Part shown: positions 24,631 to 36,589 of the stretch, in pieces
How the letters are laid out: each line of letters starts with the position of its first letter
Position numbering within the stretch: the first letter of the stretch is position 1
Source of the DNA: Halichoerus grypus
Taxonomy: Eukaryota; Chordata; Mammalia; Carnivora; Phocidae
Length of the DNA: 64,000 nucleotides
Direction: 5' to 3'
Assembly (NCBI RefSeq): GCF_964656455.1
Contig: NC_135719.1
Location: 8,473,163 to 8,537,162, forward strand
The notes under the pieces: generated by a model
What the model was told of the DNA's origin: nothing
The model's database searches: none
What the model saw: the letters and a program-made list of their open reading frames with translations, nothing else
Translations under genes and position numbers: made by a program

Positions 24631-25429
24631 GCATGAGAAAATAATTTCTGGAACAAAGTCATCAGTTCCTAAATTTCATGATGGGTGGCCACCAGAGTGC
24701 CTGCTCCATTTTTATTATTCACATCTCTCTCTCTCTTTTTTTTTTCTGGACTCTGAATGTACTCACATTCATGGAAGAAAAAGGCTAGGGCAACAGTGGG
24801 AGCTCCTCTCATCATGCCCACATGCCCTTCTATTTGTTATTGTTTTTCTTTAAGAAATACAAAAACATTTTTGCTGTGAGTCAGTAGTGGTGAGCTGCTG
24901 CGGCTTGCCTCCTCGGACGGGCTGCAGCAGCCATGAAGAAGGGACAAGCTTCAGTTCCCAGGACAATGGTCTCTTTGACTGGGAATATACCGAACCAGAA
25001 TTACAAGTGTGCAAGAATAAACAAGGCCGGAGTCAATCTAAAGTTGTTTTACACTCTGTTTTATTAAAGTCAATGCATTTCCGTTCCTATGTGCAGCGCC
25101 TTGGTTTGCTTAATTGTAGACACCCAGGGTGAATGCTAATGGAGGCGGACAGCCCTCCATCTGAAACCAAGGCCCTTTTCTGACCTCTACAGGCCATTTG
25201 GAGGAAAAAAAGGAAGCTGCTTCTGGAAAATAACAGATCAGGAGGCACCACAGAGCAGGGGCCGAGGGAGTTTTTCCTGGATGCTTCCTTGCTGCTCTGA
25301 GCGAGCTGGACACAGGCGTGTCCTACTTTTCTGCAGCTCTGCTATTCATGTTTAATAGGTTACTGAGGCAACGAGGACGAGGTCATTCTCAGGAGACCTT
25401 TGGAATGGAAATTAAGATCTCAATCACTC

Positions 25430-25930
25430 AACCCATATTTAATGAAGGCCCTCCATGTCTTGGGCACAATGCTAGGCCCTCAGGACATAGCGGTGAACAA
25501 CATCATCTCTCTTCTCCAAAAATGCAAAGTCTGGGGGGCGGGGGTGGGTGGGTAGAAAAACCCATAGGCAATACCATGCAACAGAAGCTATGACAGGGTT
25601 TCTCCACGTCTCTGTGGGAACTGGGAGTCAGATAAGGGAAAGACTACATGGAGGAGGATACATTTAGGATATGATGAATAGAATTAGACACAGAGGTGGA
25701 AGGAGAGAGCGAATGAGGAAAGTGCTTTCTGGAAACTGCAAGTGATTTTTTATGACTTCAGTAGGGGTTTGTGTTAAGACAGGACACCAGAAAGTCAGCC
25801 AGTGGCTGGATCCCCAAGGGCTCAAGTGCCGGGTTCCGTTTGCATTTTATCCTTGGGACCATGGGAGGCCATTGAAAGGTTGTAAGCAGCAGAAATAGAA
25901 ACAAATGCTCATTCCAAACATCATCTGGCT
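25430..25930 (+). repeat. Ancient interspersed repeat, same type (copy 2)
   Basis: TGTCTTGGGCACAATGCTAG at the start and TGGGAGGCCATTGAAAGGTT near the end are characteristic phrases of the family. Downstream sequence to about 26300 may continue it. Confidence 0.4.
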
Positions 25931-26429
25931 GCACAGGGAAGAAAGGGCTGGAAAAGGAGGCAAAATCACAGGTGAGGAGAGCTGTGGGAAACCATCACTG
26001 AAACCCAGGCAAGAAATGAACCAAGAAGAATGAGTAATGGGCAGATGCATTTAAACTAAAGGTAAGAAGAGTAAGGCTTGGCAAGACTTGTGGATCCATG
26101 TGTTTAGTGAACGTTTGAGTGCCTGCCTTGCTCAGACTTTGGGCTGTGCATTGGGCACACAAAAAACAAGGCAACACAGATTCCTGTCAAGGTGATCAAG
26201 TGAGTAACTTGGAGGTAGGTTTGGTGGGAGGAAATCATGAGGATGTGACTTTGAACCTGTGAGTAGGAGGTGGAGTGGAGTGTTCTGCAGGGATATCCAG
26301 ACAGTTACTTATATTTGAACCAAGGATAGAAAACAACAATAATCCTGCCCTTCGTGGAGACAGGGAATTACTCTGTGACTTCTAAAAGACCCTCAGGGGT
26401 CTTTGAAGAGACCACTTTTCTTTGGAGTG

Positions 26430-26590
26430 CGGACTTAGGTGTCAGACCACCTGGGTTGAAACCACGATCCTACTACTTACTGGCTGCATAATCATAGGCA
26501 AGTGCTCGCCTTCTTATGCCGTAGCATCCTCACCTGCCAAAGGAGGCATAACAAGAGGGCTTACCTCAGGGTTAAGTTGTGAAGCATAAC
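26430..26590 (+). mobile_element. MIR relic
   Basis: GTGTCAGACCACCTGGGTTG, TACTACTTACTGGCTGCATA and TACCTCAGGGTTAAGTTGTG are MIR blocks. A second MIR follows in the same orientation. Confidence 0.8.
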
Positions 26591-26659
26591 ATGATAACAC
26601 ATGGTCTTAGACATGTGTCTTCATGTTCAGCACACGTTAACTTTAGCATGACAGGGGGT

Positions 26660-26800
26660 GGGAATCAGAACTTTTCTGGGAGCAGATTCCAGTTCCATCA
26701 CCTACTAAAAGTGCAACTGAGCCTCACTTTGAAAATGGCAGTACTGATGCCCATCTATCACACGGAGCCGTAGGGAGAGCTTAAATGAGTATGAACAGAG
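26660..26800 (+). mobile_element. MIR relic, second in tandem
   Basis: GCAGATTCCAGTTCCATCAC, CACTTTGAAAATGGCAGTAC and GAGCTTAAATGAGTATG. The pair probably reflects independent insertions. Confidence 0.65.
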
Positions 26801-27572
26801 AGGGAATCACAGACAGGTCTTTTTCTCCCCTAATACCTTCTAAAATCACTTCCTCTTCAGACTGAAGTGTGGGTGGGGACCAGATGATATGATTCTGTCT
26901 GAGAACATCCATTCATTTAACCTCCATATTCTGGCCGACAGGGCTGTCCATCTCTTTGCTCCCTCGCTCTGTCCCACAGCTAGCACACAGAACTGACCTC
27001 ATTGCCACTTCCTATCCTGACCTTCAAAGCACAAAGCCACACTCAGACGCCTCAAATGAACTGCTCCAACAACTGTGCTTAATTATTATTATTAGTGTTT
27101 TGTCGGGGGCACGGTGGGGTGGTGGAGGTGGTGGTAATATTCGTCTACTGCTAAGAAATCATCTTAACCCCATCCGGCCCTAGAAAAGCTCAGAAGTTCC
27201 TAATCAGAATAACAAGTTTGTTCTAGGCAATCATCCATTGCTCTATTCTGTCTTGTCATAAAACCCAAATGTGGTTTATCTGGTAATTCTCCCACAAGTA
27301 TGCAGTCTCTTCCAGAGAGGACTGGATCCATTTTTCCTCATGACCTAATAAGCAGGCTCAAAATATATACATGCTAGAAGACTAGTTTATGCCATATGCT
27401 GATAAGAAGGCTTCACCTTCTTCCCAAAAAGTCTTCCATCTCAATTTGTGTCTGGCAGTATGGGGTAAAAGCACCATCTAGCTGCTCCCTACTTTTATGG
27501 TCATTTGTCTGATCATAAACTTTCCCTCACTCACTCTGTTTCCTTGCTTAAAGCCCTGCATTTACATTGTGA

Positions 27573-27709
27573 GTGTGTATGTGTGTGTGTGTGTATGTGT
27601 GTGTGTGTGCATGTGTGCATGTGCATGTGTGTGCATGTGCATGTGTGTATGTGTGCATGTGCATGTGTGTGTGTGCATGTGCATGTGTGTGTGTATGTGT
27701 GTGTGTGTG
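27573..27709 (+). repeat. (TG)n / TGCATG microsatellite, perfectly alternating purine-pyrimidine
   Basis: 137 bp made only of TG, CA and TA steps in strict purine-pyrimidine alternation, with repeated GTGCATGTGCATG blocks. It is favourable for Z-DNA. Confidence 0.97.
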
Positions 27710-29039
27710 GTAGGGAACTCAAGCTCAATTCCATCTCCATTGGGTTGGAATGTGTGCAGTAGATGATGTTAAGTTATATACAACTGTATTCTTTTTATTA
27801 TTAGGCACCAAAACGCTGTAATACAATCCGTTTTTATCCAAAAATGTCTTTTTACCACTTTCTTTTTTCTAAACAACACTTTTTTTTTCTATCAAGAATC
27901 AGGTGGGCACTCATGAAGCCAAACTGCAACATGAACAAAAGAGGACATCTGTTGGGAAGACAGCAGCAGGCTCCAGACCTAATGAATTATTTTTGCCCAA
28001 AAAAAGCTCTCATGGTGAGGACCCAGGCTACTGTCTCTGTGCCATTCCAAGCCTGGAGCCTTTAAGGGGCTGGAGAGGGTTGTACCAGCAGGGCAAAAGG
28101 AATCCATCACTCTAATGCAAATGTTCAGACCCACCACGCAGGCCACTGTCCTGAGTCCCTAACAAGGATGACTTATGTCAGGCATTTCATGGAAGCTCCT
28201 TCTCTTGGAAGAGAGCAGAGACTCCCCTTGGCATATGAAATCAACTCTACAGCTCAGTTGTCCAGGCCGGGAAATAAAAGCCGGGCATGAGAACTTCTCC
28301 CCTTAGGGGTGTCATGTGACCCAACTTGCGTTGGCATCCCTCAACGTGAGCCCGTAACTCAAAAATCAGGTTATTTTCAAATGCGCTCTGTGGCTCTGAA
28401 TCCTTTTTTTTTTTTTTTTTTCTGTAGGCCTGGAAGAAACTGGAGCCCGTGGCTGGAATGCTTGGATTCTCACTGACAGGACTGTAAGAAGTACCCAGAC
28501 AGCCAAGTTGGCACAACGCACACGGAGCCCTGTGCCCGGTCCCACCAAAGGCAGTCTGCGGTGCAGAGCACCTGGCTGAATCCTGCAGCCTCTGGCCACT
28601 CCTCAAGATTCTGCTCCCCATTCTCTGTGCGCTATCTAAACATTTGCACAACACAGGCAAGGGCAAGGCCGCTCTGCTCCTTCTTAAGCTTGCCTCACAT
28701 GGGAACCAGTCTTCCATGGAAACCATCAGCTTGAGGGGCCGAGGTGTGCATGTGCTGGATGCCCTTTTAGTGAAATCAGTTACCTTTTCTGAAACACAAA
28801 CTTTGATTTGAGATGGGAAATGAAGGAATCCAAGGGAAATATATGGGATTTCACTGAGAGTTGGACATTCAGGTTTGAGGTTAGGGGGAAGATACATTTT
28901 GACTGCCGGCCAATGTGTTGAGAAGTATGCTAGCCGCAGGGAGAGGTGACAAGATAATATCAGGCACATGCATCTTAGAGTTCTCCACCCATTGGCCGGT
29001 GGGGGTGGGGCTGTGAAAACCACATAAATAGAATTGTAA
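27710..29039. other. Unassigned sequence with a long minus-strand open frame
   Basis: A 267-codon minus-strand frame (28247-29050) has no recognisable domain. It crosses a poly-T run that gives a lysine tract and has no homology I know. I treat it as non-coding. Confidence 0.4.
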
Positions 29040-29490
29040 ATAGAAAGCATGCTTTAAGAGGGATGCATAAATGGTGCAGCAGGGACACAGATGAGGGATT
29101 ATAGAACTTGGCTGGGCTGATTAGGAAAGGTCTTACAGAAGGAAGGTGATATTTGAACTAGGTCTTGCAATGCCCAAATCGCATAATGGGAGATGCTCAT
29201 CAGAGACAGAGGAAAAATGTGAAAATGTGTAAAAAATCAAAGAAGGTATTTAGGGAGCTATGTGGCTCAAGAAGTGGCGTGTGTGTATGTGTGTGTGTGC
29301 GCGCATCTGTGTATGCGTCTGTGTGCTCACACTCATGCATATGTGCAGTGAGATAAAGCTATGTCCCATGGCAAACAAGAGATTGCAGGATGGCAAAACC
29401 TAAGTTAGTAGAGAAGACTGGGGGCCAGGTTGTACAGGGATCTTTTTCCTGTAGGAAATATGGAGCTAAAAAGTCCTTTGCCAAGGGAAG
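29040..29490 (+). repeat. Ancient interspersed repeat, same type (copy 3)
   Basis: AGGAAAGGTCTTACAGAAGG and GATATTTGAACTAGGTCTTG, interrupted near 29280 by a GT microsatellite. Confidence 0.4.
29277..29346 (+). repeat. Imperfect (GT)n microsatellite
   Basis: GT-rich run with GCGCGCATC and TATGCGTC interruptions, inside an ancient repeat. Confidence 0.9.
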
Positions 29491-30399
29491 TGTCAAGAGC
29501 AGCCAGCATATTCCACCCTTAAGGAATCGTGGAAGTATGATCCTTAGGGGATCACAAGAAGCCTTGTACTTCTCTACCCCTAATGGGACCGTCCTAGAGG
29601 TGTAAAAGGCCAGCTACCCACGTTTGCCCATCAGAGAAAGTGCACAGAGTGCCCCAGGAAACTGCAGCCCCCCTGCCCAGCCCGCTCTGAGTCCTAGCCC
29701 TGCCAGGCAGAGCACTGGGTACCAGCTGGTACCGGACACCTGTGCCCATGGTCTGGCTCCAGCATCACTTCTCCAGACTCTCATCCCCCCTGCACACTTT
29801 GAACCATATCTGCTTCCCATTAGAGCCCATCACTGCCTGGAATCCTTGAGTAATCTTGTTTGGCTATGAGTTTGGGGGAACAGGGTTTTCAGAACAATTC
29901 ACTATAGCGGTTTGGCCAACAAGACACATGTCTGGCCGGGCTAGAAGAGTCATTCCTATCACTATTTGGAATTGACTTGCCAGTGAACCCTCTCTTCGGC
30001 CCCAAGACCGAAAACCAGTGAGGTGTGACACAGAATGGCCTTCAGTCCCAGCAGGAAGGGACGGAAGTCAGCTCTCTCTCTAACTCTTCTGTTCCCTCCG
30101 AACAAACTCCTTCTTGGCTGACTGGCACCTGGGCTTAGTTGCTCAAGACTTTCACCAGTCCCCATCTCACTGCATATACCTCTCCTCCTACTGATATACT
30201 TCTAGAAGTCCTTTCCTCATGGAACTGCCATAGGCCCCCAATATTCAACATGACCCCAAACTGCACTCATTATCTCTCATCTTATTGCAAACCTGCTGAT
30301 CTACAAATAGGGTAAGTTCACACTTAGAGTCCTCATATTACTGAATTACCACTGTAGCAGAGTATCCAGTCAATCAGTCATAAGCAAGCGGGACAGCGG

Positions 30400-30950
30400 T
30401 CCCACTGCATGCCCGCAGACATCATTCAGGGGCATGCTTCTGCTGAAGATTCTTTGTCTCCACCAGCACATTCAGAATAAAGACTGACCTTTTCATCAAG
30501 GCATGTCAATGTTGCCTGATCATTTCAATGCCAATGTTCTCAATTTCATCTCTTGTCAGTCCCTTCCCATCCCCACAGACAAACACATCTTTTAAAACCA
30601 GTCACACTAATCATTTTATTCCAAGTTTTAACCCCACCCTAGGGCTTTTGCACAAACTCTTTCTACTCCTTAGCATGTTTCTTCTCCTTTTCACCTGAAA
30701 ACTCTTGCACATCCTTCAAGAACCACCTCAATTATCACCTCTTGGTACATGTTTCCCACCACTGCTGCCCCATTAGGTGATCTTCTGCAAAGCTCCACAA
30801 AGGCTTGTGCCACTGCATTGAAATGTTTACTGCTTATCTTTCTCACTTGCAAACAGAGTAGGTCCTTTTCCTTGCATTCTTAGAGCTTAGTAAAGTCACG
30901 ACACATAGTAGGTGCTTAATGTATGTTTGCTAAATGGATGAATCCATGTC
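30400..30950 (+). mobile_element. L2 relic, long 3' portion
   Basis: TAGGGCTTTTGCACAAACTC, CACATCCTTCAAGAACCACC and ATAGTAGGTGCTTAATGTAT run in L2 order to the 3' terminus. The 5' limit is approximate. Confidence 0.85.
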
Positions 30951-32094
30951 CCATGTCACTGGCTTTTCCTGAACCTCCAAGTAGAAATTTACATGTCCTG
31001 GTCACTTGCCCTCAGAAACATGTCAGGTGACCAGAAGCTCGTCCCATAAACAAATTTGAGCTGAGGCACACAAAGTGGCGATGATGAGTCACAATTATTT
31101 CCATCCTTCCCAACATTTACATTTTCAACGCAACTATCTTCTTGACTCCTCCAAGCAATGGGAGAACAGAAACATAATGCTATCCTCTATTTAAGAGTGG
31201 AAAGGTTTATAAGAGAAGTTAAGCCCTGCTGTTATCTGGGATTTGAATGTGGTGTCTTTGCTATTTCCCTTAAACGTCTTATATACATTTCAGACATCTG
31301 AGTGCCTTAACACCAAGAATGGATACGTGGTTTCTGAACTATAGCAAAGAAATTTGGAAAGGAGTTGGAAAAAGAAGGGATTATCAATAATAATAGTAGT
31401 AGCAATAATAATAATAATATCAGCTCTTCGAATCATAACACGCCTGCCTTTCTCCTATGCCTTGGGGCTAAATTATGGCAAAGTTCTATGGTGTGGCTTT
31501 CTGCTGGTCTAGAGGGTTGCTGTGAGTTTTTTCTGAAATTATTGTTTCCAAAATCTCAAGGTGGTGATTGGCTTATCAGGAGAAGTATTTGGCAATATTT
31601 GATCCCCAGTATGCATTATCCCCTTTTCCCTATGCCCAGCTCAAATAAAGACTATATTTTACAACCTCTCTTGCAGCTACCTGTGACCACAGGACCACTT
31701 GTTAGATGGTGGTACTAAGGAGAATTGTAATGTATAGCTTTTTGAAATATAGAGAATGTGTTCTTCTTTTTCTATCCTTCTTATTGCTGACTGGGATGTA
31801 GATGCAAAGGCTGATGCTTTAGCAGCCATCTTATTCTAAGAGTAGAAGCAACACGCAGCAAAGCTAGAAAGCCATAGAAACTGGGCGCTGGACACCTGGT
31901 ACTCACAATACCAGCTCTGGCCTGCCTATATCTGGAATCCACATACAAGATAAACGGATTTTGTTTTACAAAGGTATTGCAATTTTGGATTCTCCTTCTC
32001 TCATAGCCAAACCTAATCATAACTAAATATATATGGCATCTGGACAAACATAAATTTGACCTACCATATTTTCTCCATCTTATCTCTCATTCAG

Positions 32095-32300
32095 TATCTG
32101 CCTTCTATGCCCCTTCTCATCCTTTCTGCATGAGTCCTGTACACCTAGACATCATCCAAATCTCTAAGCTATTTGCCCCTGCATGCCGAAGGGCCTTGCT
32201 CCATTTCACTTACTTTATGACATTCCAACCTCCTACACTCTGCTCCTCTGTAACCTCCTTCCCAGACGCCCTCCAGGAAGAGGGAGTACTTTCTAACCAC
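32095..32300 (+). mobile_element. L2 relic
   Basis: AAGGGCCTTGCTCCATTTCA and ACCTCCTTCCCAGACGCCCT match the internal L2 3' region; the terminus is missing. Confidence 0.65.
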
Positions 32301-32379
32301 GTGATTGTAGGTAATATTGTCTGTAACTGAGAATGCCTATACAGAATGTTCTACTTGTGTTATGAAGGAAAACCAGCCA

Positions 32380-32630
32380 ACATTATTGGGTGCCTACCAT
32401 GTGCCAATCTGTATGCTTTTATATATTATCTCATTTCATCTTCATGATAACTTTATAATACGGATAATGTTCATCTCCATCGTATGTATAGGAAAACTGA
32501 GGTTTGGGGAAATCTAATTAGTGGCCTTAGTTCTCCTAACAACTGATTGCCATATCCAGGGTATGAGCCACATCTGTCTGAATCTGAAATGAATGATTTT
32601 TCCACTATGACTTGCTGCCTTCCAGCATTA
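32380..32630 (-). mobile_element. MIR relic
   Basis: GGTGCCTACCATGTGCCAAT, ATTATCTCATTTCATCTTCA and GGAAAACTGAGGTTTGGGGA in reverse MIR order, down to TTCCACTATGACTTGCTGCC. Confidence 0.85.
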
Positions 32631-33330
32631 TGGTTAGTGGCCTGAATTCATAGGATTTAAAGTTTGTAAAGACCAATGGCCATGTCTTATTCAGTATTGT
32701 GCCTTTTCCCTTAGAATCTAGGACAGTTCCTGGATTATACTGGATCTGTAAAATATACACTATTAAAACAGACTAAGCATGATGCTTGCAAATTCTCCAC
32801 TGTGCAGCCATTCATGTTCAATAATTCAGCAGCTGAATACCCTGCTAGGACCCTCAGAAGTCTCAGTGGGGCTCATAACTTGTGCTGAGGAGCTCAGATG
32901 CTATAGTAGGAAGACAACTAGAGGAGATAACACTCATATGTAGAACAACTTAGACAACCATATAGAAATCTGGCTGAGAAGCCAAAAAGAAACCCAACTC
33001 CTACTTCCAGGCTCCTCCAGTTTCAAGCACAGGAAGGGAGAAGAGCTCAAAATAGTGCTGAGAGGATCCATGGTAATCCTGAGAGTAGCCCTTTCTAGCA
33101 TAATGGCAGCTTGCATGGGCTCCAAAGGCCACCTAACTATGTATGTAAAAGGTATAACTGTAACATAGCTAGTCTCTATGCCTAATGAAACTAGAACAAA
33201 CTCTGGAATTAGGTTGCTGGGCTCACATGGGCTGGCTTTTGGCACCGATGCTGTACATGTCTGGTGGTAAAGAAACAACAGAGCTGCTAGTCCATGGTTA
33301 GAGACATGGAGCTCACTCTGAACCTCAGGG

Positions 33331-33529
33331 CTAAGGGATGGCTTTTCTTCCCTGGCCTGGCCCCTCTTCTTCTTCCCCTCCCTCATCCTTGTGGAAAGCG
33401 CACTCTTGGATCTGCCGGTCCAGCTCAGAGAAGCTCCCGTCTGGGTCTGAGCTGCTGTCTGTACTGTAATCAATCTCCTCCATGCAGGGGGGCTCATCAT
33501 CCAGTTCTGAGGTCACGCTGCTGCTGCGT
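33331..33529 (-). CDS. AGBL1: Terminal coding exon, probable AGBL1 (cytosolic carboxypeptidase 4)
   Basis: Read on the minus strand, a pyrimidine-rich stretch ends in ATGGCAG at 33530. An open frame follows: one base completing a split codon (phase 2 intron), 65 codons, and TAG at 33331-33333. The peptide starts RSSSVTSELDDEPPCMEEID, continues through a serine/aspartate run (STDSSSDPD) and FSELDRQIQEC, and ends in a Glu/Gly-rich tail closing with GRKAIP. No consensus splice donor lies in the exon, so it looks terminal. From memory, CCP1 (AGTPBP1) ends in a similar acidic segment with the pattern LDEDEP..EEVDYSAES, and AGBL1 is its nearest paralogue. These enzymes remove C-terminal glutamates from tubulin and other proteins in the cytosol; this tail lies beyond the catalytic domain. 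No other exon of the gene was recognised in the window. The coding call is firmer than the gene name. Confidence 0.72.
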
Positions 33530-33668
33530 CTGCCATGGGTTCCCAGGAAACAGGAGAAGAGAGGAAGGAGAGGAAGGGAGGGAAGGAAAAAGGGATGAAA
33601 AATACAGAAGGGGAGGAAAACAGAGAGAGGGAGGTGGGGAGAAAGGAGAAGGAAATGAAAAGAGAAGT
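33530..33668 (-). promoter_or_regulatory. 3' splice site with extended polypyrimidine tract
   Basis: Upstream of the exon on the minus strand, the bases from about 33541 to 33668 are almost entirely C and T (the plus strand is GGAA/GGGA-rich). The last bases are CTGGGAACCCATGGCAG, ending in the AG acceptor at 33530-33531. The tract is several times longer than a usual mammalian polypyrimidine tract. It should favour U2AF binding and could also bind PTB-type repressors; that regulation is inferred. Confidence 0.6.
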
Positions 33669-34904
33669 TACCCAAAGGAAGGAGCATTTACAATTGATTG
33701 GAAAGGGAGAAGGAAAGTTATCTTCCCTGAGTCTGCATCTCAACAGCCCCCGGTCCTTTAAATGTGTCCCATACACAGTCCCTGGGTCCTCAACCATTAT
33801 TTTGAGATGGGGGGAGGAAATCACATAAAATCTTTGGGATTCCTTCTTCCTTTGCCAGAACAGTCTGCATTTCTAAGTCAGATCAGAAGGTTTCCAATCA
33901 GAAGAGGTGGACAACCTCACATACTTAAGGTCTTCAGGGTCTTTGTGGCTCAAAGTGAAATATCAGAGAAGGGTGTCACTGTCACTGAATATTGGGGAAT
34001 GCCATGTCAACTGTGTCCAGGGAAGGGTGGAATTGGAATTCAGGGAGCTAAGACCAAAAGCCCTAATGTATCCCACTGCTACTCACAGCACTATGAGTCA
34101 TTACATAGCTCTCGTTCATTATGATGGATGGTTTATTAGAATTAGACAATCCAGGTTGAAATTAATAAAGGAGAGAGTAAGCAGGCAAACAGCATTCTCT
34201 TTCTGCTATGTTTGTACATCCCATCATCTTCCTTCTCTCCCTTTTATGTTAGTTTATTTACAAATGGAAGATCAGCAGGGGTTGACCAGCAAGAGGTAGA
34301 AGGGGGCGGCAGGAATGGACAACAAACCTTGACCCCATATTGAGAGCAGGGGATATTTCTTCCCAACGAACTGTATATCTATCTCATTTGCATGAGGTAC
34401 CTTCTTTCCTGAAGACTTTCTAATCACTCCCTACTTAGGACTTAACCAATTAGGATTAACAGCGTGCTGGGTTTCTACTCTGTAATTTATGGAAGGCAAG
34501 CACTACATAAATCAGGCAGAGCTGTTCATCCACCTGCCTCGCCATAAACAATGAAAATGGGTAATCAGCAGCATGGTTACATGTTAGCTCGGGAAATGAA
34601 TCAGAGTCCAGTTTCCTAATTGTCTACTGACTGATGAGAGCAGCTTCCATGCTCTCCAGGCCCTTGGTACCCTAAACTGAAGGTCTGGTGGGACATTGCC
34701 TGAATGGAGAGGAAGGGGAAGAAATCTGAATCTTGTTTCCACAGTCCCACAGCATTAAACTGTTATCATATTTTACAAGCTGAATTGTGGGTGATAAAGC
34801 AGTTGAGTAAAGGAAGGTAAGAGCTGCCCAACTGTAACACGAGCTCAAGTCAGCAAGAATTGATTGCCTGTGAGTCAGCCATCACCATATGAGGGACCCA
34901 GATG

Positions 34905-35100
34905 ACATGCTGTATGATGTCAAGAGCCTGAGCATCAATCCTGGCCATGAGACCTTGGAAAACCCCCAGCCTCACAGAATAGCAATAATAGTACCTTAAG
35001 AGCTATTGTGCAGACTAAATGAGAAAGCACACAGATGCTATCTAGCAGAGTGTCTTGCAGAGTAAAGGCCATCAACAAATTTTAATTCTACTGCTCTACG
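34905..35100 (+). mobile_element. MIR relic containing copy 1 of a 66-bp duplication
   Basis: AATAGCAATAATAGTACCTT, AGACTAAATGAGAAAGCACA and TAGCAGAGTGTCTTGCAGAG fit the MIR 3' half. Its last ~65 bases recur exactly 1.8 kb away. Confidence 0.75.
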
Positions 35101-35102
35101 GT
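35037..35102 (+). repeat. 66-bp exact direct repeat, copy 1
   Basis: Begins GCTATCTAGCAGAGTGTC and ends CTACTGCTCTACGGT. It lies in natural MIR context, so it is probably the source. Confidence 0.97.
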
Positions 35103-36589
35103 GGATATGAAAGAAGAGGGTGAACCATGGTGTTGAAGGAGGCAGGCATTGAGCTTTGTTGCTTCACACCTCGGTTATAACTACAACAAAACCATTCAAA
35201 TTTGCACTGCTAATAACTTCTCTAAAGCATCATTTTTATTATGCCACTTCCAGATTTGGAATTTGCAATGACTCTCCCTTGTTTATTAATGCAATATGGG
35301 TATTGATGGATGGGATGCTCCCTATGGGGTCCAGTTGGCAGGAGTCCATAAGTAAACAACAAGGTCAATCTTCCCCTAATGAGGGCCTATCTTTCCTCTA
35401 CTGCAGAGTCTGCTCCAATCACTCATGGACCTGGACCTTTCCCACCACAATAAAGTCATCAGGCTGTTCTGGTTGTGATCACCCAAACATATCAGACTGA
35501 ATGTTTTTCTAAGCCTTATTCAGGTAACCAATTTCTCATCTCTAAAATGACCTTACAACTCCTCAGCATCCAACCAAATAAGATATATCATTTTTAAAAG
35601 CTCATCTTAATCACCAAATAACTGTCTTAATAGCTCTATCTCTTTGAAATTTTCTCCCTTTAAATATTAATCTTCACATATTCACTTAATTTGTTTTGAT
35701 CCTTAATAACATTTATAGTCTTATTGTGAATAAGGCCCAAGCCTCTGCCTAATTCTATTATTATTCTATAGAAAGTCTAGAATGTGCTAAGAATATAGTA
35801 GACATAAAATAAACAGTTGCCAAATTGAACATATAACAAGTATGTATGTAGAAAAATACATACATACCATTTTGGACCGTCTTTGGGGGGAATTACTTTT
35901 TTCTTGATTTCTTTTTCAAAGGTTTTATATATGAATTAAGCCATAATTATCACATTAGTGCATTTTATTGATTTCAACAAATATGGTTTCCTTTGCTACT
36001 GATATATATAATGTAATATAAAATAAATACATATTATATAATATACAATGTATAATATAGTATTAAATCATATATTTACTTATATAGAGAGATTTATATA
36101 TGTAGATTTATATTTATATTTAGTTTATATATGTAAATATATATTTACATTTATAGTTAACTTACATATGTAAAGGCCTAAAAAAGTTTAATTATGTCTC
36201 TCACTTATTTCTCCAAATAGAGTACAAGTATTCTAATAACTTAGAAAATCAAATTACATATTTAGGGACTTCCACTTCTCTACAGACAGAGAAGTACTTC
36301 TCTTTTTTCCTCCTTATAAATTATCCTGGATATTTTATATAAAACAAACATAAGAAGACTAAAATGTGAATGACATATGGAGGGAAGGAAGCAGACGAGA
36401 TGAGGTCTTGGGACTAAAGGACAATATGGTGGTGAGCTTCCTGACATTTCTCTTTGCCTCTTATATCCCAGACTTGGAGTTAGGCAAGCTGACAACCTAG
36501 AAATGCTAACAGGTGTGGACAAGAACAGCCCCAACAAGAGCTAGTTCTATCTAGTCAAATGGTAAGGAAAGAGGCAGCCTAGCAAGAAG

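Larger units (their letters stand above)
30950..33330. other. Probable AGBL1 3' UTR and downstream flank
   Basis: Reading down from the stop codon on the minus strand, I found no exact AATAAA (TTTATT on plus) until about 30613-30618, inside an L2 relic. TATAAA/CATAAA-type variants occur near 32210, 32418 and 32447. The end of the transcript therefore cannot be placed. The interval also holds MIR and L2 relics, listed separately, and a short AAT/AGT-type trinucleotide run at about 31386-31419. Confidence 0.35.
33534..36536. other. Probable AGBL1 intron, MIR and low-complexity sequence only
   Basis: Apart from the pyrimidine tract, a MIR relic (34905-35100) and the first copy of the 66-bp duplication, no gene or recognisable mobile element was seen. 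Around 36000-36160 the DNA is very AT-rich with TATATA runs. Confidence 0.5.

Noticed and set aside
27497..27766. Cys/Val-rich and His/Thr-rich frames
   Set aside because: Products of the TG/CA microsatellite.
33294..33761. 155-codon plus-strand frame across the exon
   Set aside because: It is antisense to the spliced exon and its Lys/Glu/Gly-rich part is the pyrimidine tract read backwards.
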